A DNA stretch of 13,251 nucleotides, taken from VBAT01 sp036520835 (lineage in GTDB: Bacteria > Bacteroidota > Bacteroidia > Chitinophagales > Chitinophagaceae). Position numbers and translations under genes: made by a program. Within the stretch, counting starts at the first letter, position 1. Each line of letters opens with the position of its first letter. Below are positions 1-7,150 of this stretch, piece after piece. The DNA lies in NCBI GenBank assembly GCA_036520835.1, contig DATDIX010000164.1, positions 1-13,251 on the forward strand. The letters run 5' to 3'. Under the pieces are notes generated by a model. That model did not search any database. It saw nothing but the letters and a program-made list of their open reading frames with translations, and had not been told where the DNA came from.

Positions 1-1013
1 TTGGAAGTAATATTGCCTGCAGCAATTGTTGACAGGCTGCCAGTGATTGGTGAGGAAAGTCCTTCCCGGACGGTATAGACCTTCCAGAAATAATTAGTTA
101 ATGGAGTTAATCCTTCATTAACCACTAAGCTGTGGGTGAAATTATCAGTTTGTGCATAAAATTTATAAGTTACACCTCCGTCATCTGAGCGATAAATGGC
201 ATATCCCACTTCATCCGAAGAGTTATCAGTCCAGTTAAGCGTCATTCCAACTGCTTTTACAGCGGTAAAATTCAGTCCGCTCGGTGCTGGCGCCGCAATT
301 GGACTGAATGTGAACATTTTTCTCGAGCCATTAGCCACCGATGTCAGGTCGAATATCGGAGCAGACAGGGGAAATAGTTGAAAGGCAACGCCACCAGTAT
401 TGTTAAAAATGCCTGTTGAGGTAACATAAGTCGCATAATAATTGTCAACGTTGCCTAATGAAAACCCAATGTATAGTGGAGGTCCAGGACTGTCATTCCT
501 GTTCATGGTTCCATAAACCAATTCAAAGCTATTAGAACTTTCGTAGAGCCTTACCTGGTAGGTTCCGTCGGCGGAATTGGTGGGCTGCACAATCGACATA
601 TTTTTAAATTCTATAACCAATACCCGATTAGGTGCTGATCCTATCATTTTATAATGCACTTTCCCGGTTGTGCTGGTCATTAAGTCGCCACCCAATGCAG
701 TAATCAAACGAGAAACACCCCCACCCAACGACTGCTGATAATTAAATATCTGAAATGTTCCCAGTTCTACGAATCCATTGGAGTTTACGCTGAATTGGCG
801 ATATCGGGCTCCCATAAACCAGAAATCAAAGTCAATATCGATTACCGCAGAAGCAACGTCTTCCTGGTTGGCTCCAATTAATTGAGTTGTGCCGCTGCTC
901 ATATCTGTCATTGAACCAGAAGATGAGGATGCAAAGCTGTAATTAGTTGCAATTTGCGCACTTGCCGTAACAATAGATAGTAGAGTGATCAGCAGAGAAT
1001 AAATATTTTTCAT
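1..1013 (-). CDS. Secreted fibronectin type III domain protein (C-terminus beyond window)
   Basis: I translated this frame by hand from the ATG at 1013-1011. It stays open for 337 codons to the window edge, so the C-terminus is missing. Residues 1-20 are a signal peptide (MKNIYSLLITLLSIVTASAQ). Residues 21 to about 220 form a beta-rich domain with motifs such as YSFASSSSG, DIDFDFWFMG and SVNSNGFVELG, a pattern common at the start of secreted Bacteroidota proteins. Residues about 242-332 look like a fibronectin type III domain (PSGLNF, LNWTDNSSDEVGYAIYR, LTPLTNYFWKVYTV). Such proteins often end in a type IX secretion sorting domain, but that part lies outside the window. The ATG sits 4 bases after the stop of the preceding S74 gene, so it is probably the next cistron of the same operon. 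Its exact role is unknown; an adhesin or an extracellular enzyme is possible. Confidence 0.87.
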   Translation of the reverse strand, partial: MKNIYSLLITLLSIVTASAQIATNYSFASSSSGSMTDMSSGTTQLIGANQEDVASAVIDIDFDFWFMGARYRQFSVNSNGFVELGTFQIFNYQQSLGGGVSRLITALGGDLMTSTTGKVHYKMIGSAPNRVLVIEFKNMSIVQPTNSADGTYQVRLYESSNSFELVYGTMNRNDSPGPPLYIGFSLGNVDNYYATYVTSTGIFNNTGGVAFQLFPLSAPIFDLTSVANGSRKMFTFSPIAAPAPSGLNFTAVKAVGMTLNWTDNSSDEVGYAIYRSDDGGVTYKFYAQTDNFTHSLVVNEGLTPLTNYFWKVYTVREGLSSPITGSLSTIAAGNITS

Positions 1014-1067
1014 CCAATCAATTTTTATTTTTAATTAATTGTAGTAGCATTTTGTTTTGCTCTTTCA
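1006..1067. repeat. Intercistronic junction repeat, copy 1 (pairs with 2174-2235)
   Basis: By eye, these 62 bases match 2174-2235 with three substitutions. The repeat covers the end of the upstream S74 gene (LIKNKN plus stop), the 4-base spacer TTGG and the first codons of the next gene. At this copy the downstream gene is the unrelated fibronectin gene, so the duplicated block carried the junction itself. Confidence 0.85.
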
Positions 1068-2181
1068 GCAATTCTATTTCTTTGTTAATCACTTCAATCA
1101 TTTGCTGTTGTTCTTGTATAGCTTTTATTGCGAGCACTCCAAATGAGCTATAGTTTATCAAATGAAGGTCATTAATGCCTTCATAATTGCCAGGAGCATG
1201 TGTTACCCGTACCAATTCCGGAAAGAGTTGTTTAACTTCCTGTGCAATAAATCCAATTTTTGTACTCAGTCCGTCAGATTTCATTTTGTACGTAACAGGT
1301 TGTAACTGCAGAATCTTCTCAATTAATGATGGAGCTTTCTGAATATTAGTTTTTAACCGTCCATCCGAAACATTATAGTATTCACCATCCTCATGTAGAA
1401 TTATCACTTTACGTGTACCATTAAAGTCTAGCTCCAAATCGGAGTGTGGAGCATATATGCTGTTTAGAAATGTCCTTATTTCCCAGGTGTCATATAAATG
1501 AGTAGGATCTATCAAACCTAATCCTCGTTGGTCAACTTGTCGAATCTCTAAACTGTAATAAGGGTTAAGGCCATTGTTAAGGCTCACTTTGGTAGATCCG
1601 TCTCCCATAGCTATCTGTCCCCCTGGCACATCATTTATGATCACCTTGCCATTAGCTTTACCTGGTCTTATATATGTATTCTCCGACAGCGAGTAATTAA
1701 AGTATGAATTATATGTAGTACCCCTGAAAACAGCTGCACCTTCGTTGGAAGTTCCTCTTGCTACATCTAATGATGCAACCGGGTAAATGCCTCCCACTCC
1801 AACTCTTCCCTCCGTAGATAAAAGCAAAGCCCTATTAGATGATGTGATGGTGCCGTTGCTTGCCCCACTAGGATACATGTCAAATGCTATGTAACCGCCG
1901 TTAGGATCTAAAAACTGCGCAGCGGCAAAACCATTCGACATATATTTACCACCATTATTATTATAATGATTAAAGCCTATCGCCGGCCAGTTTCTTTGTA
2001 ATGAAATGCCGGAAGATTCGCCCCCAAAAATTGCACTTGTAGAGCCGACAGCACCATGCACTTCTAATTTTGCACGGGTGGGAGTGCTGGTACCGATGCC
2101 TACATTATTAGCAGGTTCTGGTTGCGCCGAAACGAAAAGGAAAATATAATTGAACCCGGCGAGAAACAATATCTTTTTCAT
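1018..2181 (-). CDS. Repeat-free S74 (tail-fibre chaperone) domain protein, paralogue E
   Basis: This 387-residue protein opens with a signal peptide (MKKILFLAGFNYIFLFVSAQ) and a VGIGTSTP motif near residues 27-34; a degenerate second copy (RVGVGGIYPVASLDV) follows near residue 126. The middle, to about residue 270, is beta-rich and lacks the 17-residue arrays of its paralogues. The C-terminal peptidase S74 domain starts at SDGRLK (Ser272, Lys277), continues through PVTYKM and IGFIAQEV, and ends in a predicted coiled coil. In endosialidase-type proteins this domain trimerises the upstream chain and then cuts itself off at Ser-Asp using a Ser/Lys dyad. The last 20 residues are identical to those of the upstream paralogue D. 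The gene lies 4 bases after D and 4 bases before the fibronectin gene. The ATG fits the signal peptide and the neighbour's stop. A phage origin is possible but no phage genes are present. Confidence 0.88.
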   Translation of the reverse strand: MKKILFLAGFNYIFLFVSAQPEPANNVGIGTSTPTRAKLEVHGAVGSTSAIFGGESSGISLQRNWPAIGFNHYNNNGGKYMSNGFAAAQFLDPNGGYIAFDMYPSGASNGTITSSNRALLLSTEGRVGVGGIYPVASLDVARGTSNEGAAVFRGTTYNSYFNYSLSENTYIRPGKANGKVIINDVPGGQIAMGDGSTKVSLNNGLNPYYSLEIRQVDQRGLGLIDPTHLYDTWEIRTFLNSIYAPHSDLELDFNGTRKVIILHEDGEYYNVSDGRLKTNIQKAPSLIEKILQLQPVTYKMKSDGLSTKIGFIAQEVKQLFPELVRVTHAPGNYEGINDLHLINYSSFGVLAIKAIQEQQQMIEVINKEIELLKEQNKMLLQLIKNKN

Positions 2182-2235
2182 CCAATCAGTTTTTATTTTT
2201 AATTAATTGTAATAACATTTTGTTTTGCTCTTTCA
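2174..2235. repeat. Intercistronic junction repeat, copy 2 (pairs with 1006-1067)
   Basis: This is the second copy of the junction block, covering the C-terminus and stop of paralogue D, the TTGG spacer and the start codon of paralogue E. Three substitutions separate it from the copy at 1006-1067. It marks a boundary of the duplication that produced the D/E type of C-terminal tail. Confidence 0.85.
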
Positions 2236-5116
2236 ACAACTCAATTTCCTTATGCATATTCTCGATCATAAGTTGCTGCTCCTGCATTCCTTTTATAAGC
2301 AATGGAGTAAATCCTGAATAATTCAGACTCAACAAACCTTCTTTGTCTTTTTTAACCAATTGAGGAAAAACCTTTTCTACTTCCTGGGCCAATAATCCTA
2401 TTTGCTGGTCACTGTCCTTATTTTCATCTTTCCAATAATAGCTATAGGCATTTACATTTTTTATACCATTAATAACACTGTTTATTGGCATTATATCCTT
2501 CTTTAACCGGGCATCGCTTAATTCGGTAAGTACGCCGGCCAGGGTAGCGTTGCCAGTGCCCCAAATGTGGAATAGAGCAGTATTGCCCGCAAAAAAACTG
2601 TGAACATTGCCTACAAGTGGAATTTGATAGCGTAGTGTACCACTATTAATGCCAAAGCCGTAATAATCAACATCGTTATTGGCATTTTCCCACATTACTA
2701 TTTTTCGGTTGGCGAGGGTATTTGCAAATTGTAAAGGAGCATGTGGCGTTGTGGTGCCAATTCCCACATTTGTATTAGCGGTTGCTCCATTAATACCATT
2801 TATGCTGCCCAATACCATTGCGTTGCTTTCATCTGCTCGTGCAAAAGCACCTATTGCGGTTGTGTTGTTAAGGTTTCCGGTAATTACATTTGTTTGATAT
2901 CCAATCGCCGTATTATACTCCCCTGTAGTATTCAAAGTAAGTGCGTTATACCCGCTGGCTGTATTACCTCTTCCAGATGTATTGCTAAATAGTGCCTGTG
3001 CGCCGGTAGCTGTATTATAATTCCCCGTTATGCTGGCATATAAAGCCTGAACACCAAGAGAAGAATTAAAACCTCCTGTAGTATTGCTATAAAGGGAATT
3101 GTAGCCTACTGCTATATTACTAGTGCCTGTTGTATTAAATGTTAAAGAACCAACTCCGTTTGCTGTATTGCCATTGCCTGTGTTGTTAAGAAACAGTGAG
3201 CCCTGGCCTGTTGCTGTATTATATGAGCCAGTTGTATTATTATTAAGCGCATTATTGCCAATAGCTGTATTATTCAAGCCACTGGTGTTTTTGTTCAGCG
3301 CCGACCGGCCGGTTGCTGTATTATATGAGCCAGTTGTATTAAAAGAAAGGGCATTACTCCCATCGGCAGTATTACCATCGCCTGTAGTATTGTTGATCAG
3401 CGCTGCCCGGCCGGTTGCTGTATTGTCACTTCCGGTAGTATTAAATTGTAATGCTGCCAAACCAATTGCCGTGTTTCCGTTACCGGTAGTATTGGAGTAT
3501 AGCGCCAGGTGCCCATTTGCTGTGTTGAAAATACCACTGGTATTTGTATAAAGCGTTTGTGTACCGGTTGCTGTGTTGTTATACCCTGTAGTATTAAAAA
3601 ACAAAGATTGAAAACCGATAGCTGTATTATTCATACCATTTGTATTTGCATATAAAGATTTTGAACCAACAGCAGTATTGCCTGTTCCGTTAGTATTACT
3701 ATATAAGGCCGAATCGCCAATGGCGATAAGATTACTGCTGGTTATATTCGTATGCAATGCTTCCCTGCCAATGGCAATATTGCTGTAGCCTGACGTATTT
3801 GAGTAAAGGCTCCTGTAACCAATAGCTACATTATTATTTCCACCCAGGTTACTCTCCAGCGATTCAAAACCAAGGCCCGTGTTATAACTTCCGGTATTAT
3901 TCTCAAAAAGAGCATGAAAACCGGTTGCTGTATTGTTGCTCCCTGTTGTATTCCAATACAGGGCGCTTGATCCTATTGCGGTGTTAGCGCTTGCTGTTGT
4001 GTTCCTGTTCAATGCCCAGGTGCCAAATGCAGCATTGCCTGCACCTGTTGTATTAGCTGCCAAAGCAATCTGACCAAAAGCAGAATTATTAGCCCCTGTA
4101 TTTGCAGCACCTGTATAAGAGCCGAAAAAGGAATTTCCACCAGCTGTTGTATTTTCCCTTCCTGCATTATCACCGACAAAAGTGTTAGAATTACCCGTTG
4201 TGTTTTTCATACCTGCTGCTGACCCTATGAATACACTTCCGTATGTCTCATTTGTACGGCCGGCATCATTACCTATGATGGTGGTCCACCAACCTGTATT
4301 ATTTATCCCTGCATTTTTCCCGAGCAAAACATTATGGCTGGCTATAGTTGAACTGAACCCTGCCGAATCGCCAATGGCCGTATTAGAAGTACCGGAACTG
4401 TTTTGCCTTAATGCATTAGACCCAACTGCTGTATTCTTTGTTGCAGATACGGATGAAGATTGATTCAGCGCTTCATATCCCACTGCAGTATTATCATTAG
4501 CGTTATTGAAGTAAAGCGCAGATGTTCCTATGGCGGTATTCCTGGTGCCTGTTATATTAGTACGAAAGCTAAATGCACCCACAGCAGTATTATAATTACC
4601 AATGGTATTATTAAGCATTGATTCAAAACCAATAGCTGTATTATGTGTGCCCGATGAATTATTCAAAAGGCCTGAGAATCCTAATGCCGAGTTATAAGCA
4701 ACATTATCAATTATTCCTGATCTTATATTGTTCACCCTAAAGGTCAATACCCGGTTATCAGACGTGCCGATGAAATGTATGGCAGGGTTTGAGCCTGAAT
4801 TTCCCATGAGGCCCCACCCGCTTTTCGCAGTTTGCAGTTTTATCCAGGTTAATCCATCATAGAAGTAAAAACTGCTGTCGACTATATCAGCTTGATAAAC
4901 CAATAACCCCGTAGCCGGAGAAGCCACAGCCAATCGTTGCGCCAGTGACATTCTTGGTATCAATAATCCTTTAGCTGTGCTGTTTATTTCTAATTGAGCA
5001 GAAGCATGAGGAGTAATGGTACCGATGCCTACATTTTGACAATAGATATTCTTTGGCAGGCTCAAAACCACAAGCAACATGGTGCAGGGCACAAGAAGTA
5101 GTACTATTTTTTTCAT
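2186..5116 (-). CDS. Large secreted beta-roll repeat protein with S74 autochaperone domain, paralogue D
   Basis: This 976-residue protein is the largest of the cluster. It has a signal peptide (residues 1 to about 26, ending NIYCQ), the QNVGIGTITPHASAQLEI segment, and a linker (SGWGLMGNSGS) to residue 149. Residues 150-759 hold 36 repeats of mostly 17 residues with consensus LYxNTTGxxNTAIGxxA; the first dozen are irregular (16-19 residues). A second VGIGTTTPHAPLQF motif lies near residue 784. The S74 domain begins at SDARLKK (Ser867, Lys872), continues through GLLAQEVEKVFPQLV, and ends in a coiled coil. The repeats should form an elongated beta-roll or beta-helix stalk, and S74 should act as its trimerising, self-removing chaperone. 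The gene sits 6 bases after C and 4 before E. The Cys near residue 26 lacks a proper lipobox, so I do not call a lipoprotein. The function is inferred to be a surface or extracellular fibre. Confidence 0.9.
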   Translation of the reverse strand: MKKIVLLLVPCTMLLVVLSLPKNIYCQNVGIGTITPHASAQLEINSTAKGLLIPRMSLAQRLAVASPATGLLVYQADIVDSSFYFYDGLTWIKLQTAKSGWGLMGNSGSNPAIHFIGTSDNRVLTFRVNNIRSGIIDNVAYNSALGFSGLLNNSSGTHNTAIGFESMLNNTIGNYNTAVGAFSFRTNITGTRNTAIGTSALYFNNANDNTAVGYEALNQSSSVSATKNTAVGSNALRQNSSGTSNTAIGDSAGFSSTIASHNVLLGKNAGINNTGWWTTIIGNDAGRTNETYGSVFIGSAAGMKNTTGNSNTFVGDNAGRENTTAGGNSFFGSYTGAANTGANNSAFGQIALAANTTGAGNAAFGTWALNRNTTASANTAIGSSALYWNTTGSNNTATGFHALFENNTGSYNTGLGFESLESNLGGNNNVAIGYRSLYSNTSGYSNIAIGREALHTNITSSNLIAIGDSALYSNTNGTGNTAVGSKSLYANTNGMNNTAIGFQSLFFNTTGYNNTATGTQTLYTNTSGIFNTANGHLALYSNTTGNGNTAIGLAALQFNTTGSDNTATGRAALINNTTGDGNTADGSNALSFNTTGSYNTATGRSALNKNTSGLNNTAIGNNALNNNTTGSYNTATGQGSLFLNNTGNGNTANGVGSLTFNTTGTSNIAVGYNSLYSNTTGGFNSSLGVQALYASITGNYNTATGAQALFSNTSGRGNTASGYNALTLNTTGEYNTAIGYQTNVITGNLNNTTAIGAFARADESNAMVLGSINGINGATANTNVGIGTTTPHAPLQFANTLANRKIVMWENANNDVDYYGFGINSGTLRYQIPLVGNVHSFFAGNTALFHIWGTGNATLAGVLTELSDARLKKDIMPINSVINGIKNVNAYSYYWKDENKDSDQQIGLLAQEVEKVFPQLVKKDKEGLLSLNYSGFTPLLIKGMQEQQLMIENMHKEIELLKEQNKMLLQLIKNKN
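2840..4669 (-). repeat. 51-bp tandem repeat array in paralogue D (36 units)
   Basis: The array encodes residues 150-759 as 36 units. Units 1-12 vary between 16 and 19 residues; units 13-36 are a regular 17 residues. Around 3211-3430 a higher-order period of 102 bp is visible: the string ttgctgtatt recurs at 3211 and 3313, with ttgctg again at 3415, and alternate units resemble each other more than adjacent ones. This suggests recent expansion by pairs of units. Confidence 0.9.
4949..5058. repeat. N-terminal paralogous repeat, D copy (pairs with 6977-7086)
   Basis: By eye, these 110 bases match 6977-7086 in paralogue C with about eight differences. They encode the end of the signal peptide, the VGIGT segment and INSTAKGLLIPRM. 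Immediately inward of this block D and C diverge, which fits a recombination boundary. Confidence 0.75.
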
Positions 5117-5122
5117 AACGAA

Positions 5123-7144
5123 TTAATTTTTTGGGGAAAGAAGAGTTTCGAGTTTTTCAATTCGTTTCAGCAGCTCTTCATTAAATTTCTTTTGTTCTGA
5201 ATTGGTTTTTTGCAATTCTTCAATCATTTGCTGCTGTTCCTGCATGCCTTTTACTAATGGCACTACAAACGCAGCGTATTGAATACTGTATAATTTGGTA
5301 TTGCCATGAGGTGCCCTTACCCCATTAAAATCATAATTGCTTTCTATCGCTGCTTGCTCCACTTCCTGTGCAATAAATCCGGTTTGGATAATTTTTTCGA
5401 TATCATATTTGCCGTCCCATTCCGGAGAATCTCTTATGCCGGATATTTCATTTTGCCTATGAATATTTAATTTATACGTCACTGGGTTAAGCTTAGTGAT
5501 AAATGACAATCCCGGAACATTGCGCTGAATATTATCTTTTATTCGAAGGTCGCTCCAGTTACTCCATCCTACCTGTCCGGCTATGTAAGAAACACTGGTA
5601 TTTCCTATTTCTATTTCATTGGTATTGCCAGCAACATAACCGGCATAATAACCAATAGCTGTATGGTTACTGGTTGTCGCGGGTTTGTTTGCTCCGGCAC
5701 CAAATCCAATGGCAGTATTGCCAACTCCAGTGCTGTTGGTATATAATGCCGAATGTCCCACGGCCGTATTATGATATCCGGTAGTATTAAAACGAAGTGC
5801 CACTGTACCGTTCGCTGTATTGCCATATCCTGTTGTATTGGCGTAAAGAGACTCCAATCCACTGGCGGTATTTTGAAACCCTGAGCTGTTAGAGTACAAG
5901 GCAGTATGGCCGATGGCCATATTGTGGTAGCCTGTGCTATTGCTTAATAAAGTTTGATAGCCGATTGCTGTATTGCCAATGCCGGTGTTTGCATTGATGT
6001 TTGTGGATCCTCTTAGAGCTTCATGACCAACTGCAACATTTGTGTTAGTATATGGTGTGTGGGTACTGTTGGAATAATACATGGCCCCTGTGCCTATTGC
6101 TGTAGTATAATTTCCAGCCCTATTTGAATAAAGAGCAAACTGGCCAAGGGCTGTATTGTAAGCCCCAGTGGTGTTGGAAGAAAGTGCTCCATAACCAAAA
6201 GCGGCATTGTAAAAACCTGTGGTATTGTAATAAAGTGCCTGAGAGCCATTGGCGGTATTGGTAGAACCTGTGGTATTAGAATAAAGCGCTCCGGCCCCAG
6301 TGGCAATATTGTAAGAACCCGTAGTGTTGGAATAAAGTGCCTGAGAGCCATTGGCAGTATTGTAAGAACCTGTGCTGTTATAATAAAGTGCCTGAGCACC
6401 ATTGGCGATATTGAAAGAACCTGAAGTGTTGTAATAAAGTGCCTGAGAACCATTGGCGGTATTGGACGTACCTATGGTATTTTCGTGAAGCGCAAAAAAA
6501 CCATTGGCGCTATTTTCGCTACCCGTGCTGTTGCTATAAAGTGCACCAAAACCATAGGCGTTATTGAAGTAGCCCGCAGTATTGGAAAAAAGTGAATAGG
6601 CACCATTGGCAGTATTGGAATAACCGGTGGTGTTTGAATACAAGGATTGATATCCTATTGCCACATTATTGACTCCGGTCGTTGTATTTTTCCCCGCAGC
6701 ATAACCCAAAAATGTTGTTGAATTTACTGAATCTATCTGGCCGGCGGGTTGGTTGTTGATGCGAAAACGCAGTGGATTATCATCGGTGGTGCCCACGAAA
6801 TTATTTGCTGCATCACTGCCACTATTACCTGTAAGGTTCCATCCGCTTTTTGATGAAATAGTTTGCCAGATAGGTACAGCCGATGTTCCCATATTCACCA
6901 TCAGTTGATTTTTTACCGAATCATATACGAGCAATCCTTTTGCAGGATTAGAAATGGTGCCAATGGCCGATGTGGTCATTCTTGGTATCAATAATCCTTT
7001 AGCCGTGCTGTTTATTTCTAATTGAGCAGAAGCATGAGGATCAGCGGTACCGATGCCTACATTTTGGGAATAAATATTCTTTGGCAAGTTCAGTACCGCA
7101 AGAAACATGGCAGAGGGAACAAGAAACAATACTATTTTTTTCAT
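5123..7144 (-). CDS. Secreted beta-roll repeat protein with S74 autochaperone domain, paralogue C
   Basis: This 673-residue protein has a signal peptide (residues 1 to about 27, ending NIYSQ), the VGIGTADPHASAQLEI segment and a conserved N-terminal domain to residue 150 (LMVNMGTSAVPIWQTI, SGWNLTGNSGSD, LRFRINNQPAGQIDS). Residues 151-501 hold the array: twelve 17-residue units, two of 22, five of 17 and one of 18. The S74 domain starts at SDLRIKD (Ser531, Lys536), with LNPVTYKLNIHRQ, an insertion containing RDSPEWDGKYDIEK that D and E lack, then TGFIAQEVEQ and YAAFVVPLVK. It ends in a coiled coil (KRIEKLETLL). The role expected from the family is a trimeric fibre folded by a self-cleaving chaperone. 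It lies 6 bases downstream of B and 6 upstream of D, each start being preceded by an AT-rich TTAATTC stretch rather than a Shine-Dalgarno sequence. The ligand or target is not recognisable. Confidence 0.9.
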   Translation of the reverse strand: MKKIVLFLVPSAMFLAVLNLPKNIYSQNVGIGTADPHASAQLEINSTAKGLLIPRMTTSAIGTISNPAKGLLVYDSVKNQLMVNMGTSAVPIWQTISSKSGWNLTGNSGSDAANNFVGTTDDNPLRFRINNQPAGQIDSVNSTTFLGYAAGKNTTTGVNNVAIGYQSLYSNTTGYSNTANGAYSLFSNTAGYFNNAYGFGALYSNSTGSENSANGFFALHENTIGTSNTANGSQALYYNTSGSFNIANGAQALYYNSTGSYNTANGSQALYSNTTGSYNIATGAGALYSNTTGSTNTANGSQALYYNTTGFYNAAFGYGALSSNTTGAYNTALGQFALYSNRAGNYTTAIGTGAMYYSNSTHTPYTNTNVAVGHEALRGSTNINANTGIGNTAIGYQTLLSNSTGYHNMAIGHTALYSNSSGFQNTASGLESLYANTTGYGNTANGTVALRFNTTGYHNTAVGHSALYTNSTGVGNTAIGFGAGANKPATTSNHTAIGYYAGYVAGNTNEIEIGNTSVSYIAGQVGWSNWSDLRIKDNIQRNVPGLSFITKLNPVTYKLNIHRQNEISGIRDSPEWDGKYDIEKIIQTGFIAQEVEQAAIESNYDFNGVRAPHGNTKLYSIQYAAFVVPLVKGMQEQQQMIEELQKTNSEQKKFNEELLKRIEKLETLLSPKN
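5642..6694 (-). repeat. 51-bp tandem repeat array in paralogue C
   Basis: The array encodes residues 151-501 in the layout 12 x 17, 2 x 22, 5 x 17, 1 x 18. Units around 6237-6450 are the most alike: the string gcctgag recurs at 6237, 6339, 6390 and 6441, spaced 102, 51 and 51 bp, which points to local homogenisation. The two 22-residue units (MYYSNSTHTPYTNTNVAVGHEA and LRGSTN... up to IGYQT) interrupt the array at the same place as in A and B. Confidence 0.9.
6977..7086. repeat. N-terminal paralogous repeat, C copy (pairs with 4949-5058)
   Basis: This is the partner of the block at 4949-5058, with about eight differences over 110 bases. Paralogues B and A encode similar residues here but with more substitutions, so C is the closest relative of D in this segment. 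Confidence 0.75.
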
Positions 7145-7150
7145 AGTGAA

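Noticed and set aside
196..381. Plus-strand open frame of 61 codons
   Set aside because: It lies antisense to the fibronectin gene, whose own frame is open across the whole region and has recognisable domains.
3123..3551. Plus-strand open frame of 142 codons opposite the D array
   Set aside because: It is an antisense shadow of the 51-bp repeats, with repetitive PVVL/AVL content and no independent start signals. Other plus-strand frames opposite the arrays (2679-2897, 4182-4463, 7940-8329, 10355-10546) are explained the same way.
2840..4669. CRISPR-like regular repeats
   Set aside because: The period is exactly 51 bp with degenerate units and no unique spacers, and it is a continuous coding frame for a 17-residue protein repeat.
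5030..5116. Lipoprotein signal in paralogue D (Cys near residue 26)
   Set aside because: The residues before Cys are N-I-Y, with no small residue at -1, and C and B have Ser at this place. A standard signal peptide is more likely.
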